A stretch of DNA of 64,000 nucleotides from Pigmentiphaga daeguensis. GTDB lineage: Bacteria; Pseudomonadota; Gammaproteobacteria; Burkholderiales; Burkholderiaceae_B. Made by a program: the position numbers and the translations under genes. The notes beneath the pieces were generated by a model. That model ran no database searches and was not told where the DNA came from. It saw nothing but the letters and a program-made list of their open reading frames with translations. Positions 44,163 to 52,039 of the stretch are shown piece by piece. The DNA lies in assembly GCF_039523035.1 (NCBI RefSeq), contig NZ_BAAAEN010000024.1:1-64000 (forward strand), written 5' to 3'. Position 1 is the first letter of the stretch, and each line of letters opens with the position of its first letter.

Positions 44163-44690
44163 TCACCGGTCACGCATTCCAGATGGGATGGACTTGAGCC
44201 TGCGCAGGTAGGCGTCTTCCGCCTCGGCCGCCTTGCTGGCGCATTCCTGTGCCTGCCTGCCCAGGGTGTGCAGCAGACTGATCTGCATGTTCAACGTGAT
44301 GCGCTGAAGCTCGATCGCGTGCAGCTCGGCCAGCAGATTGACCGGCGTGCCGGTGCTCGCCATCAATTCCTGCCACAGGGCCACACCCATGGCTGAGCGG
44401 TCGTGTTTGCGCCAGCGCAAAAACGCCGTGCCTGCGCCAGTGGTTTGCTGGGCCAACTCCACGGGCAGCAGGTGGAAGGGATGCCCGACTGCCTGTTGCA
44501 GCACCTGCCGCTGCGCCAAGCCAATCAACTCGTCGCGCATGGCGAAGCACTGGCTGGCCCAGCCCTCAAGATCCCCCTTACCCTTAAAAGGCTTTAAAAG
44601 GCCTTTTAGAGAGGCAGCGTGTTCCAGCTTCATGAAGGCAGCCTGTTGCAGGCCCTGGAAGTAGCGGGGTTCGCGGTTCGGATCGCTCAT
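44163..44690 (-). CDS. inrR: DUF3158 protein, probable InrR homologue
   Basis: This 175-residue mostly helical soluble protein is a DUF3158 member. Its size and its place directly before ssb match inrR of ICEclc, a gene needed for full integrase expression and transfer (from memory of that system). Its start overlaps the TIGR03761 stop by 4 bp. Inside it lies an unusual A/T-rich repeat (44586-44603) resembling one near traI. Confidence 0.65.
   Translation of the reverse strand: MSDPNREPRYFQGLQQAAFMKLEHAASLKGLLKPFKGKGDLEGWASQCFAMRDELIGLAQRQVLQQAVGHPFHLLPVELAQQTTGAGTAFLRWRKHDRSAMGVALWQELMASTGTPVNLLAELHAIELQRITLNMQISLLHTLGRQAQECASKAAEAEDAYLRRLKSIPSGMRDR
44586..44603. repeat. oriT-like repeat inside the inrR-like gene
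   Basis: AAAAGGCTTTAAAAGGCC; its reverse complement matches GGCCTTTAGAAGCCTTTG upstream of traI (4081-4098) at 15 of 18 positions. It stands out from the GC-rich surroundings. ICEclc is reported to have two oriTs, so this pair may be such sites (inference). Confidence 0.35.
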
Positions 44691-45472
44691 GCCTGCTCGC
44701 CCTCGACCTCGCCGGCGCCGACCTCGGGCACCGCGCCGGTGGCGGCCTCGTCGTTGGGGGCAGGCGCTGCAGCAGGACTCTCAGCACGCTGTTGCAGGCC
44801 ACGGCGCACGATGGGCGGCGCGAACTTCGAGCGGCGCGTGCCTTCCAGCACGTCCTGCGGCAGTTCGCCGAATTTCTCCAACGCCGCCCGTGCTGCGGCG
44901 TTCTTCGACACGAAGTCGTCGCGCGTACAGCCCGAATAGCGGTATTGCTGGGCCAGCGAGAACAGGCTGCGCAGTGCATGGGCGCCCTCGTTGAGCCAGC
45001 GCTCCAAGGTGCTGCGGTCGATGAGCGCCGTGTGGTGGGCGAGTATCAGTTTGCGGGCGATGTCGTCGTAGTCGGCCAGCAGATAGACGGCGGCAAAGCC
45101 GAGCTGCGCATTGACGAACAGCGGCAACTTGACGGGCTGCACGTTAAGGTTCTCGCCCAGGCTGAGTGCCGGCGGCACGCTCGCCAGTGCCTGATCCACC
45201 TGCTCGCGCAGCGATTGCAGCGTGGTCTTGGTCTGGTCGAGCTTGGCCTCGATGCGCAGCATCCACCAATCCGAGTACGGGTCGTCCTGCTCCGAACCGC
45301 GCCGCATCTTGTTCATTTGGGCGATGTAGCCGTTCAGGCCGACGATGCCCGGTCGCCCCTCGGCGGCGGCACGGCCATGCCAGATGCGCGAGGCGTGGTG
45401 CGTGTGAAGCGTCAGCGACATCGCGCTGCGCAGGGAGCCGAGATTCAGTTGCAGAGGTTCATTGGTTGCCAT
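44687..45472 (-). CDS. TIGR03761 / PFL_4669 family ICE protein
   Basis: This 261-residue soluble protein has a family-typical core (SLTLHTHHASRIWHGR, WWMLRIEAKL) and an acidic alanine-rich tail. It belongs to the conserved regulatory/replication cluster of the class, but its activity is unknown. It is coupled to inrR by a 4-bp overlap. The 317-bp gap upstream (45473-45789) holds two copies of the 23-bp palindrome and no gene. Confidence 0.87.
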   Translation of the reverse strand: MATNEPLQLNLGSLRSAMSLTLHTHHASRIWHGRAAAEGRPGIVGLNGYIAQMNKMRRGSEQDDPYSDWWMLRIEAKLDQTKTTLQSLREQVDQALASVPPALSLGENLNVQPVKLPLFVNAQLGFAAVYLLADYDDIARKLILAHHTALIDRSTLERWLNEGAHALRSLFSLAQQYRYSGCTRDDFVSKNAAARAALEKFGELPQDVLEGTRRSKFAPPIVRRGLQQRAESPAAAPAPNDEAATGAVPEVGAGEVEGEQA

Positions 45473-45590
45473 GGTGTCCGCTCGTTGTGGGAAAAGGAGC
45501 GGTCAGCTTCGGCAGGAAGCGGAAGGCCGTCAGTCAACAAACCGAAACCTGCCAGACCCCGGTTCAGCGCGTGGTGGCCGCCTGCGGCGC

Positions 45591-45613
45591 GAGCTATCCC
45601 CAGGGGATAGCTC
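45591..45613. repeat. 23-bp palindrome, copy 2
   Basis: Arms GAGCTATCCCC and GGGGATAGCTC around a central A, otherwise identical to copy 1. It lies in the gap between the STY4528 and TIGR03761 genes. Confidence 0.8.
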
Positions 45614-45722
45614 CATGCAGGGCCAACGAACGCTACACGTCGGGATCAGGGCGGACAACGCCGATGCTACGGCTGATGTTCGAGGCCAGGCCTGCGACTG
45701 CACGGCAGCCGCCCCAACGGTG

Positions 45723-45745
45723 GAACTATCCCCAGGGGATAGCTC
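45723..45745. repeat. 23-bp palindrome, copy 3
   Basis: Same as copy 2 except for one arm change (GAACTATCCCC). It lies 132 bp from copy 2, about 45 bp after the STY4528 stop. Confidence 0.75.
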
Positions 45746-45789
45746 TACTGGCATCCATGGGCGTCCACTTCACCGCCTTGTCGGTCGGC

Positions 45790-47034
45790 TCACTTGCTGG
45801 CGAGCAGATCTCGCAATCGCTCGATGTGCTGCCTGGCGACTTCTGGTGGCACCGGTTTACCCTGCGCTTGGGCCGGCGATGCGGGCGGTGGCCGTTCGTT
45901 TGGCGGGGTGGGTGCCGGTGGCGGATCTTTCTTGGCCCAGGCATTGAACTCACCGTGGATGGCCCGCTGGATGATGCCGAACAGATACCCAGCGGGATTG
46001 CGGATGCCATGGTTGGCGCAGCGCGTGGCCCATTCGTCCAGCACGTCCTGCCTCAGCGAGGCATCAACCTGCTGCAATGCCACCTTGGCACCCGCCTGCT
46101 GTTCCGCCTTCAGTTGCGCAAAGCGCTTGGGCCATTGCAGATCGCCCAGCGCGCGCGCCTGCGCAGTAGTACGTATTTCATTAATACAACTACTACGTAC
46201 TGTACGGTCCTGCTTCGGATTCCGAAGAGAGACGTCTGGCGCGGGTTTCAGCCCTGCTTCGGAATCCGTAGTGGGTCGTTCGCCATTCCGAAGAAGGTTC
46301 GGAGTCCCTTCTTCGGAATGGTGAATGGCGTCTTCCTGTGGATAACTATCGCTGGCCGTGAGGTGCTGGTTGGCGAGACGTTCGGCCATCACCTGCAACC
46401 GTGACGGGAGGGTGCGTCCGGCCAGTAATGGGTCTTCGCCGATTTCCTTGAGCGTGTGCAGGCCCACGATCTGCACGGCCTTGGCAGAATGGCCGAGTGC
46501 CTGGCTGACGAGTTGCAGGTAGTCCGGGTCGAGCTGCATGGCCTCGAACGGCGTCAGGGGTTCATCGTGCAGCACGTATAGATTGCCGAGGATGCGACCG
46601 GTCTTGGGGTCACGCCGTCGCCGAACCAGGCTCAGCCAGCGGGTCAGGCGCATCAGTGTCAGTGCCCGTGCCACGGTTTCATGCGAGGCCTGGCCTGCGC
46701 AGGGCATGGACGCCAGCCAGGGTCGCAACTGCTCGTAGGTGGGAAATGCGGTTACGCCATCGTCGTTGAGCATCAGCCGGAACACTTGCCAGGCGTTTCG
46801 TTCCAGCGGCGTCAAGCGGCGGTCGAGGAACAGCTTGCGTGGCACCGTCTCGTGCCGGTTGCCACTGAACAGGAAAGCATCGCCGGAGGTGGGCGTGGGC
46901 GACTGTGCAGGTGTAGACGCAGGTGCGCTGGGGGCGGGCTTGGGCGCAAGGTCTTTCAGCGCAGCATCGAACAGCTCTGTGAGTGCGATGGGGCCTTGAC
47001 GTAGGGCTCGTGGTGCGGTGTCGTCCACGGCCAT
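45790..47034 (-). CDS. STY4528 family island replication protein (copy 1)
   Basis: This 414-residue protein has a conserved N-terminal half with helix-rich, winged-helix-like segments (FLDRRLTPLERNAWQVFRL, SHETVARALTLMRLTRWLSLVRRRRD), a low-complexity middle, and a C-terminal helical segment (VLDEWATRCANHGIRNPAGYLFGIIQ). The family is labelled island replication protein, but direct proof is lacking. The middle is encoded by an origin-like DNA stretch (46170-46345) also present in copy 2. It begins 3 bp after the DUF2857 gene. Confidence 0.85.
   Translation of the reverse strand: MAVDDTAPRALRQGPIALTELFDAALKDLAPKPAPSAPASTPAQSPTPTSGDAFLFSGNRHETVPRKLFLDRRLTPLERNAWQVFRLMLNDDGVTAFPTYEQLRPWLASMPCAGQASHETVARALTLMRLTRWLSLVRRRRDPKTGRILGNLYVLHDEPLTPFEAMQLDPDYLQLVSQALGHSAKAVQIVGLHTLKEIGEDPLLAGRTLPSRLQVMAERLANQHLTASDSYPQEDAIHHSEEGTPNLLRNGERPTTDSEAGLKPAPDVSLRNPKQDRTVRSSCINEIRTTAQARALGDLQWPKRFAQLKAEQQAGAKVALQQVDASLRQDVLDEWATRCANHGIRNPAGYLFGIIQRAIHGEFNAWAKKDPPPAPTPPNERPPPASPAQAQGKPVPPEVARQHIERLRDLLASK
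46170..46345. other. Origin-like module inside STY4528 copy 1
   Basis: An exact DnaA box (TGTGGATAA, 46337-46345) is followed by an inverted pair of 13-bp units (ATTCCGAAGAAGG 46285-46297; CCTTCTTCGGAAT 46307-46319). Then come two TTCGGA palindromes (46257-46271 and 46213-46227, CTTCGGATTCCGAAG). Last is an AT-rich patch with two TACGTA boxes 24 bp apart (46170-46175 and 46194-46199). The same parts at the same spacing occur in copy 2. Confidence 0.5.
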
Positions 47035-47037
47035 GAC

Positions 47038-47598
47038 TCAAGCCAATCCCTGATCGACCCAGCCCTTGATCGAGGCCCAGACCACCGAAAGAGGCAGCGA
47101 CATGCCTTCGGCCAAGTCCATGGCGGCATCGAAGATGGAGGTTTCGTCTTCGAGATCGACGGTCCTGCTGTTGGTCACGGCCTTCCATTGCCGCCACAGC
47201 TCCGTGTCCTGCTCCTCGTCCAGCACGGGGTGCCGACCCTTGCGTTTGGGCAGACCGAGGATTTCACGGCGAAGCGCTACTTCCTGATGCGTCAAACCAT
47301 AGAACTTGCTGACCATCTCCGTGCTCGCGCCCAGCCTGAGCATGCGATCGACTGTGGCGATTTCCTTCTCCACGTCCTGCACCTGCTGGAGCAGCCGCCG
47401 CAGCACTTCGCGGTTGACCGTCACTGAGCACCAGGAGACGTTGGCGTTGGCCAGCACGCTGATCAGCGCGGGATGCTTGAGGGCGTCCAGCTCTGCCTCG
47501 CCAAACCCCATCAGTTTGCAGCGGCGCAGTTGCCCATTGCGCAGGTCATAGAGGGCCTGGGCGATGACAGCCTGGTTGAGTGGGTGTGCTGTGGACAT
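47038..47598 (-). CDS. DUF2857 protein, probable BisC-type activator subunit (copy 1)
   Basis: This 186-residue protein has a helical N-terminal half (LNQAVIAQALYDLRNGQLRRCKLMGFGE) and a DNA-binding-looking segment (MVSKFYGLTHQEVALRREILGLPKRKGR). DUF2857 is distantly related to FlhC. In ICEclc, as I recall, the homologue is BisC, which with BisD switches on late transfer genes. It lies 15 bp after parB. Confidence 0.8.
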   Translation of the reverse strand: MSTAHPLNQAVIAQALYDLRNGQLRRCKLMGFGEAELDALKHPALISVLANANVSWCSVTVNREVLRRLLQQVQDVEKEIATVDRMLRLGASTEMVSKFYGLTHQEVALRREILGLPKRKGRHPVLDEEQDTELWRQWKAVTNSRTVDLEDETSIFDAAMDLAEGMSLPLSVVWASIKGWVDQGLA

Positions 47599-47613
47599 GC
47601 TGGCCTCCCTCGC

Positions 47614-49242
47614 TCAGGTTCCAGAGTCCGCAGCGCCGGCTTCGAGATCGAGCAGGCGGCGGGCCAGTCGCAGCAGGCGGAACAGCTTGACCAGCGCGGT
47701 GTCGCTCAATCGTCGGGTTACGTCGCCCTGGCCGTGCAGCAGCGCCGGCAGGTCGATGACGAGTTGCCCGTTGTCCAGACCGACGTCGGCGGGCTGCTGA
47801 CCGGCCAGGCAAGCCAACAGCGCATGGACGGTACGGCCCAGCGGCGCTGGGTTTGTGGTGCGAGCACGGCAGGCGAAGCCGATGCCGTCTGGGCGATCAT
47901 CGATGCACTCGCCCAGGTCTGCCTCGACCGCAATCTCGCGGGCAAACTGCGCGACGTGGATGCGCAGGTGCTCGGGTGTGTCCAGGCCGGGGGCGATGTA
48001 CCAGACATCCGAGATCGGATAGAGCCCGCCAGCCTGCACCGGGATGGACTGCAAGACGTTCGCCGAGAAATCGTGCGGCAGTGCATCGCCCAACTGGTCG
48101 GCGACCATGCGCTGGATGGACTCAAGCCGTTCGGTCGTCGGCGCTGGCGAGACGATGTGCTCCCGAAGCACGTCGTCATTTACCGCCGGACTGGCTGCGC
48201 CCGAATGACTGGCGCCTGTATTGCTCTCGCCCGTCGAGGGCGTTGCCGTCGGCATCGCGGTGGGTGGCGCAGTATTGGCCGGTGGGCGCGCGATGGCTTC
48301 TGGCTCTGGCAAGGCAGGCGGCGTCGAGGGCGGCGTCGGCTCGCTGACCAAGGCACGCTGGCGGCTCTCGGATTCGGTCATGTCCAGAGCGAGCACGTCG
48401 TAATCAACACCCAGCAATTCGGTCATCTGGCCGATCAGCTCGTCCTGCACGCGCTGCGCAGAGAACTCGTCGGCCTGGACATCGAATTGCGACAGCACTT
48501 CCTGAAAGAACTCGTCGAAGCCCTGAACCAGTGAGCGGCCTTTGGCGTAATGCTCCCAGGTGCGCTCGCAGGCCTTGCGCATAACCGACAACCGCTCGAC
48601 CTGGTGACGCCCCAGGCCGGCGTAGAGCACGGTCGGGATTGCGGGCAGCAGGTAGCGTACCGCGTCGGCCATCCGGCTGATGTGCGACTGCTGCACGGGG
48701 TATCCGTCGGCGGCCAGGCGGCGGGCCAGCTCGGATTGGCTCAGGGTGGGGCCGCTTTCCAGTTCGTAGAACTCGCGCGCTTTCTCGACGCCCAAAGCGC
48801 GCTCGATGAAGGTGAGGCCACCGCGCAGTTCGTTTTCCGCAAGATGCCCGGTGAGCGCGACGATCTCGCCACGCTCGGGCCATGGGCGGAACAGGCATGA
48901 GACCCGAAAAAAGCGTTCGTCCTTGGTCTCCGACCAGAGTTCGCGCAGGATTGCCAGTCGCGTGTTGCCGCCATTGCGGATGATGTAGTGATCGTCGCCG
49001 GGCCGCCGGGTGATGGCCGGAGCCGCGTCCAGGCCACGCTCGCGGATGGATGCCTTGATTTCCTCGTACACCGGATTGCGCTTCTTGCGCGGGTCGTGGT
49101 CGTAGGGGTGCAACTGGTCGAGCGTCACGACCATGGGCGTGTCGGCGATCGGGTCGCTCAAGGTCGTTGCTGACGGGCCGCTGCGCTCGAACCCGGACGC
49201 AAGCAGTTTGCCGGCCATCTGCTGGGAGGTGATCTCAGTCAT
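47614..49242 (-). CDS. parB: ParB-like nuclease-domain protein (BisD-type, copy 1)
   Basis: This 542-residue protein has a ParB N-terminal domain (about residues 35-130, RNGGNTRLAILREL), a helix-turn-helix region (SQSELARRLAADGYPVQQSHISRM near 165-190), a proline-rich linker and a C-terminal domain (about 395-540). It may bind a centromere-like site with ParA. In ICEclc I recall this gene product as BisD, part of the transfer-competence activator. The start overlaps the shi stop by 8 bp, exactly as in copy 2. Confidence 0.87.
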   Translation of the reverse strand: MTEITSQQMAGKLLASGFERSGPSATTLSDPIADTPMVVTLDQLHPYDHDPRKKRNPVYEEIKASIRERGLDAAPAITRRPGDDHYIIRNGGNTRLAILRELWSETKDERFFRVSCLFRPWPERGEIVALTGHLAENELRGGLTFIERALGVEKAREFYELESGPTLSQSELARRLAADGYPVQQSHISRMADAVRYLLPAIPTVLYAGLGRHQVERLSVMRKACERTWEHYAKGRSLVQGFDEFFQEVLSQFDVQADEFSAQRVQDELIGQMTELLGVDYDVLALDMTESESRQRALVSEPTPPSTPPALPEPEAIARPPANTAPPTAMPTATPSTGESNTGASHSGAASPAVNDDVLREHIVSPAPTTERLESIQRMVADQLGDALPHDFSANVLQSIPVQAGGLYPISDVWYIAPGLDTPEHLRIHVAQFAREIAVEADLGECIDDRPDGIGFACRARTTNPAPLGRTVHALLACLAGQQPADVGLDNGQLVIDLPALLHGQGDVTRRLSDTALVKLFRLLRLARRLLDLEAGAADSGT

Positions 49243-49483
49243 GGCCGCCTCCCTGCGCTTGGGATCGGGTCTCGCGCTCGGCACGACGGATCTGCGCACG
49301 GGCGTTGAGGGCTGCCCGGTGATCGCTGGCCGTCGAACTGGTGTAGATCGCGGCGCAGCCTGCCTTGGTGAACTTGAGGTGACCGCCCGCCGTGCGCTTG
49401 ACGTGCCAGCCTTCGCCGACGGCGAACTCGATCAGGGCGCGCAGCCGGCTGTGGCCTCGGGCCAGTTCATGTGCGTTGGCCAT
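49235..49483 (-). CDS. shi: Shi-like HicA-fold small protein (copy 1)
   Basis: This 82-residue protein has a GGHLKFTK strand and a SSTASDHRA helix that resemble the HicA fold, whose catalytic histidine is in GGH. In ICEclc the gene between parA and parB is called shi and contributes, with parA, to growth inhibition of transfer-competent cells (recalled). It overlaps parA by 17 bp and parB by 8 bp. Confidence 0.8.
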   Translation of the reverse strand: MANAHELARGHSRLRALIEFAVGEGWHVKRTAGGHLKFTKAGCAAIYTSSTASDHRAALNARAQIRRAERETRSQAQGGGHD

Positions 49484-50342
49484 GGGGCCTCCTGGTATCA
49501 AGAGGCTGTGGCGGACGGCCGGACACTGCGGCAAATCGATCCTGCCACTGCGGGAGCAATTCGCCGGCAAGATCGCGCATGGTGGCGAGCGCGGCGGGAG
49601 CGACTCTGCCCACTGGCTGGCGGTACTCGACCCGATGCACCGGCAGACCGCGCGTCGCGGCACGCGGATAAGCCTCAATGGCCGGCACGTCGGTGGCCAG
49701 AACCCGAATGCCGGTGTGGCCCTGGAACAGATCGCGCAGCGCCTGCTGGATCAGACGGGCGTTGGCGGACACCGGATGGACGCGGTTGATGAGCAGGTGC
49801 AGCGGCGGCGGCTCGATACCCAGCTGCCGGTACGGCGCAATGTCCGCCAGCAACTGCATGGTGCCGCGCCGCAGTTCGCGGGCGGCGAGGATTTCCGGGG
49901 TCACTGGCGACAGCGCGAGGTCGGAGGCCAGCACCGCCATCTCCAGCAGCACCGAGCGCGCGCCCTGGGTGTCGATCAGCACCAGGTCGTAGAGGGGGTT
50001 CAGTATCGGCAGCAGGTGCCGCAGCCGCAGTCGCCCGTCTGGCGCGTGCAGCAGCAAAGTGTTCAGTTCGCCTCGGTGGTCGTTGGAGAGCACCAAGTCC
50101 AGGCCCGCGATGATCGTGCGGGACACAAGCTGGCCAAGGTCACGCTCGTTGAAGGCCAGCAATTCATAGATACCGCCCGGCGCACGATGGGCCAGCTCGT
50201 AGTAGGAGGACAAGGTGGGCTGCACATCAAGATCGAGCAACAGCACGCGCAGCCCGGCGTCCGCAGCGAGACCGCCCAGGTTTGCGGCCGTGGTGGTCTT
50301 GCCGACCCCGCCTTTGGTTGAAATGATGGATACGACCTGCAT
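49467..50342 (-). CDS. parA: ParA/Soj-type partition ATPase (copy 1)
   Basis: This 291-residue deviant Walker-type ATPase has KGGVGKTT at residues 10-17, LLLDLDVQPT near 35-44 and VLIDTQGA near 120-127. It would position or stabilise the excised ICE and, in ICEclc, affects growth of transferring cells. Nearly all motifs are identical in copy 2. It overlaps shi by 17 bp. Confidence 0.93.
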   Translation of the reverse strand: MQVVSIISTKGGVGKTTTAANLGGLAADAGLRVLLLDLDVQPTLSSYYELAHRAPGGIYELLAFNERDLGQLVSRTIIAGLDLVLSNDHRGELNTLLLHAPDGRLRLRHLLPILNPLYDLVLIDTQGARSVLLEMAVLASDLALSPVTPEILAARELRRGTMQLLADIAPYRQLGIEPPPLHLLINRVHPVSANARLIQQALRDLFQGHTGIRVLATDVPAIEAYPRAATRGLPVHRVEYRQPVGRVAPAALATMRDLAGELLPQWQDRFAAVSGRPPQPLDTRRPHGQRT

Positions 50343-50384
50343 GGCGTTCTCCGTGTCAGGATGGAAAGTCCGCGGGAGAACGGG

Positions 50385-50597
50385 TCAGGCCCTGTTGTTG
50401 ACGCGCTCGTCGATCCACTGATCGATTTCGATGGAGTCCCAGCCCACGGCGCGCACGCCCAGACGCAGCGCCTGCGGGAACTGGCGTTTCTTCATCAGGT
50501 TGTAGATGTGGGCGCGCTTGAAACCGGATTTCGCTTCGACTTCTTCCAGGCGCAGGATGCGGCGCTCGTTTGGCTGCAGTACAGGTGTTTGCGACAT
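50385..50597 (-). CDS. alpA: AlpA-family transcription regulator (copy 1)
   Basis: This 70-residue MerR-like winged-helix protein (LRLEEVEAKSGFKRAHIYNLMKKRQFPQ) begins the regulatory operon. ATG 50597 is preferred over the GTG three codons upstream because AGGAGTGACC precedes it, and the same sequence precedes copy 2. AlpA proteins often control excision genes on islands. Confidence 0.88.
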   Translation of the reverse strand: MSQTPVLQPNERRILRLEEVEAKSGFKRAHIYNLMKKRQFPQALRLGVRAVGWDSIEIDQWIDERVNNRA

Positions 50598-50715
50598 GGC
50601 GGTCACTCCTGAACGCTCCGTGGCGTTTGTTGGCGTGACCTCTATTCAATAGACACGGCTGCGAAAAGACATTGCAAATGCAATCTCCGCGACTGCACAT
50701 ACAAGCTGGCAAATC
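50598..50715 (-). promoter_or_regulatory. alpA promoter region (copy 1)
   Basis: The gap before alpA carries a perfect palindrome on the minus strand, ATTGCA-TT-TGCAAT (50671-50684), inside a block GTCGCGGA...TGTCTTT that is also found before alpA copy 2. In ICEclc this promoter is the regulatory switch, activated by BisR and then BisDC (recalled). Confidence 0.7.
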
Positions 50716-51471
50716 TCAGCGGGAGGCGCTACGCAGCCGGCGCCTGGCGGTGGCGAACTTGCCGTTCAATGTCCGCTCCGCGATGCCCATGGCACCGCTG
50801 TGATGGGCGACCAGCGCGCTGACCACGGCCTCCTGCGTCTTGAAGCTGGAGTACGGCGTGCCCGATGGCGACTGGCCGAGCATCAGCTCCAACAGGCCGC
50901 CAACGATGTTCAGGTAGGTGGCCTCGGCTCGATCACTGATCGGACACTGCGCGCATGCCGGAATCACCGTGGGCTGCTTGAGCAGCGCGTCATGCTTGTC
51001 CTGCAACTCGCGAAGCTGACGTTTGGTCTGTTCCAGGACGGATTTCAAAGCCTGGCGTTCGACCAGCATGGCTTGCCCTGTTTCCAGAGAGATGAAGGGA
51101 TGGGTGATGCGCTCGCCGCGGGAGAAGAGAAAGCCGGGCCGCTGCTCGGGGTAGTGCTGGCGCATCCAGCACTTCAGATCGACATGGCGTACCGTCAGAT
51201 CAGGCGAGTCGATCAACGCGGTGTCGCGCGTCGTGATGCCGTGCTGGCCGAAGGGCAGTTCCCCGTTGAGGATGCCGTCGTAGATGCGGTCGGTGTACAG
51301 CCGCAGTTCGCCCAAACGTGGGCAGTCCAGTGACTTCGGCAGATTCATAGGCGACGAGACCGAAGCCAGGATCACCTGCTCGTATCGCAGCAGTCCGGCC
51401 CAGCGGATGGATGCTTCGAGCGGGCGGTAGAACACCTTTGATGTTGGTGCATCATTTTTGTTCTCGTGCAT
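50716..51471 (-). CDS. bisR: BisR-like ICE regulator (copy 1)
   Basis: This 251-residue protein has an N-terminal segment (YRPLEASIRWAGLLRYEQVIL), a middle segment with LTVRHVDLKCWM, and a conserved C-terminal region (YLNIVGGLLELMLGQSPSGTPYSSFKTQEAVVSA followed by a helix-turn-helix-like end). Position directly upstream of alpA and length match BisR of ICEclc, which relays activation to the alpA operon. The assignment is from position and size. Confidence 0.6.
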   Translation of the reverse strand: MHENKNDAPTSKVFYRPLEASIRWAGLLRYEQVILASVSSPMNLPKSLDCPRLGELRLYTDRIYDGILNGELPFGQHGITTRDTALIDSPDLTVRHVDLKCWMRQHYPEQRPGFLFSRGERITHPFISLETGQAMLVERQALKSVLEQTKRQLRELQDKHDALLKQPTVIPACAQCPISDRAEATYLNIVGGLLELMLGQSPSGTPYSSFKTQEAVVSALVAHHSGAMGIAERTLNGKFATARRRLRSASR

Positions 51472-52039
51472 GCTCCGTCTCCTTCCAGGAGAAGAACTAC
51501 AGGGCCGACTGCTTTTGCAGCCGTCCTCATGGTCGGCCTGTTGTCCGCGCAAGACGCGAGTGATGACGCCCGCTTTTGATTACTTCTGATCAGTTCGCGC
51601 AACGAGTAGGCGTTGTGTGCTCGATGTGCAAAAATCCATCGAGCACAAGAAAATCGAGCGTCCGTCGCGGCTCGACAGTGACGCTTGCGCTATCAGGATC
51701 GTGAGAAGTTGCGGCTCACGCAAAACCGTATCGGTATGGTCTGATACGCCAGCGGTTTGAAAAAGCGGCGAGCGGTCGGAATCTATTGCTCGGGGCTTGG
51801 GATTGGCCGCGGAAATCCGCTGGCGTCATATCCGATCGGGATACTGATATAGCGAGATAGCATCACCGAGAAGTCGCCCATGGTGACTGCCAGGCGCAGA
51901 TTCGACGCTAGACGCTGCCTGCCGACACTTGGAAATTGCGAGTTGGCCGCGCAGAAGACGGAGGGTTGGACACGCGAAGCGATCGACCTTTGTTCCCTGC
52001 TTTGAGCTTGACCGGACGGTGCTGCCGTCCGGCCCCAGC
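51472..52039. other. Gap between the bisR-like gene and the integrase, with an inverted repeat
   Basis: No convincing gene is seen in these 568 bp. A perfect 11-bp inverted repeat, TGTGCTCGATG (51616-51626) and CATCGAGCACA (51637-51647), encloses a 10-bp AT-rich loop and looks like an operator for a dimeric regulator. A short open frame at 51783-52043 has no recognisable features. Confidence 0.55.

Noticed and set aside
43584..45745. The 23-bp palindromes as Rho-independent terminators
   Set aside because: No T run follows on either strand, and the base sequence is conserved beyond what a hairpin would need.
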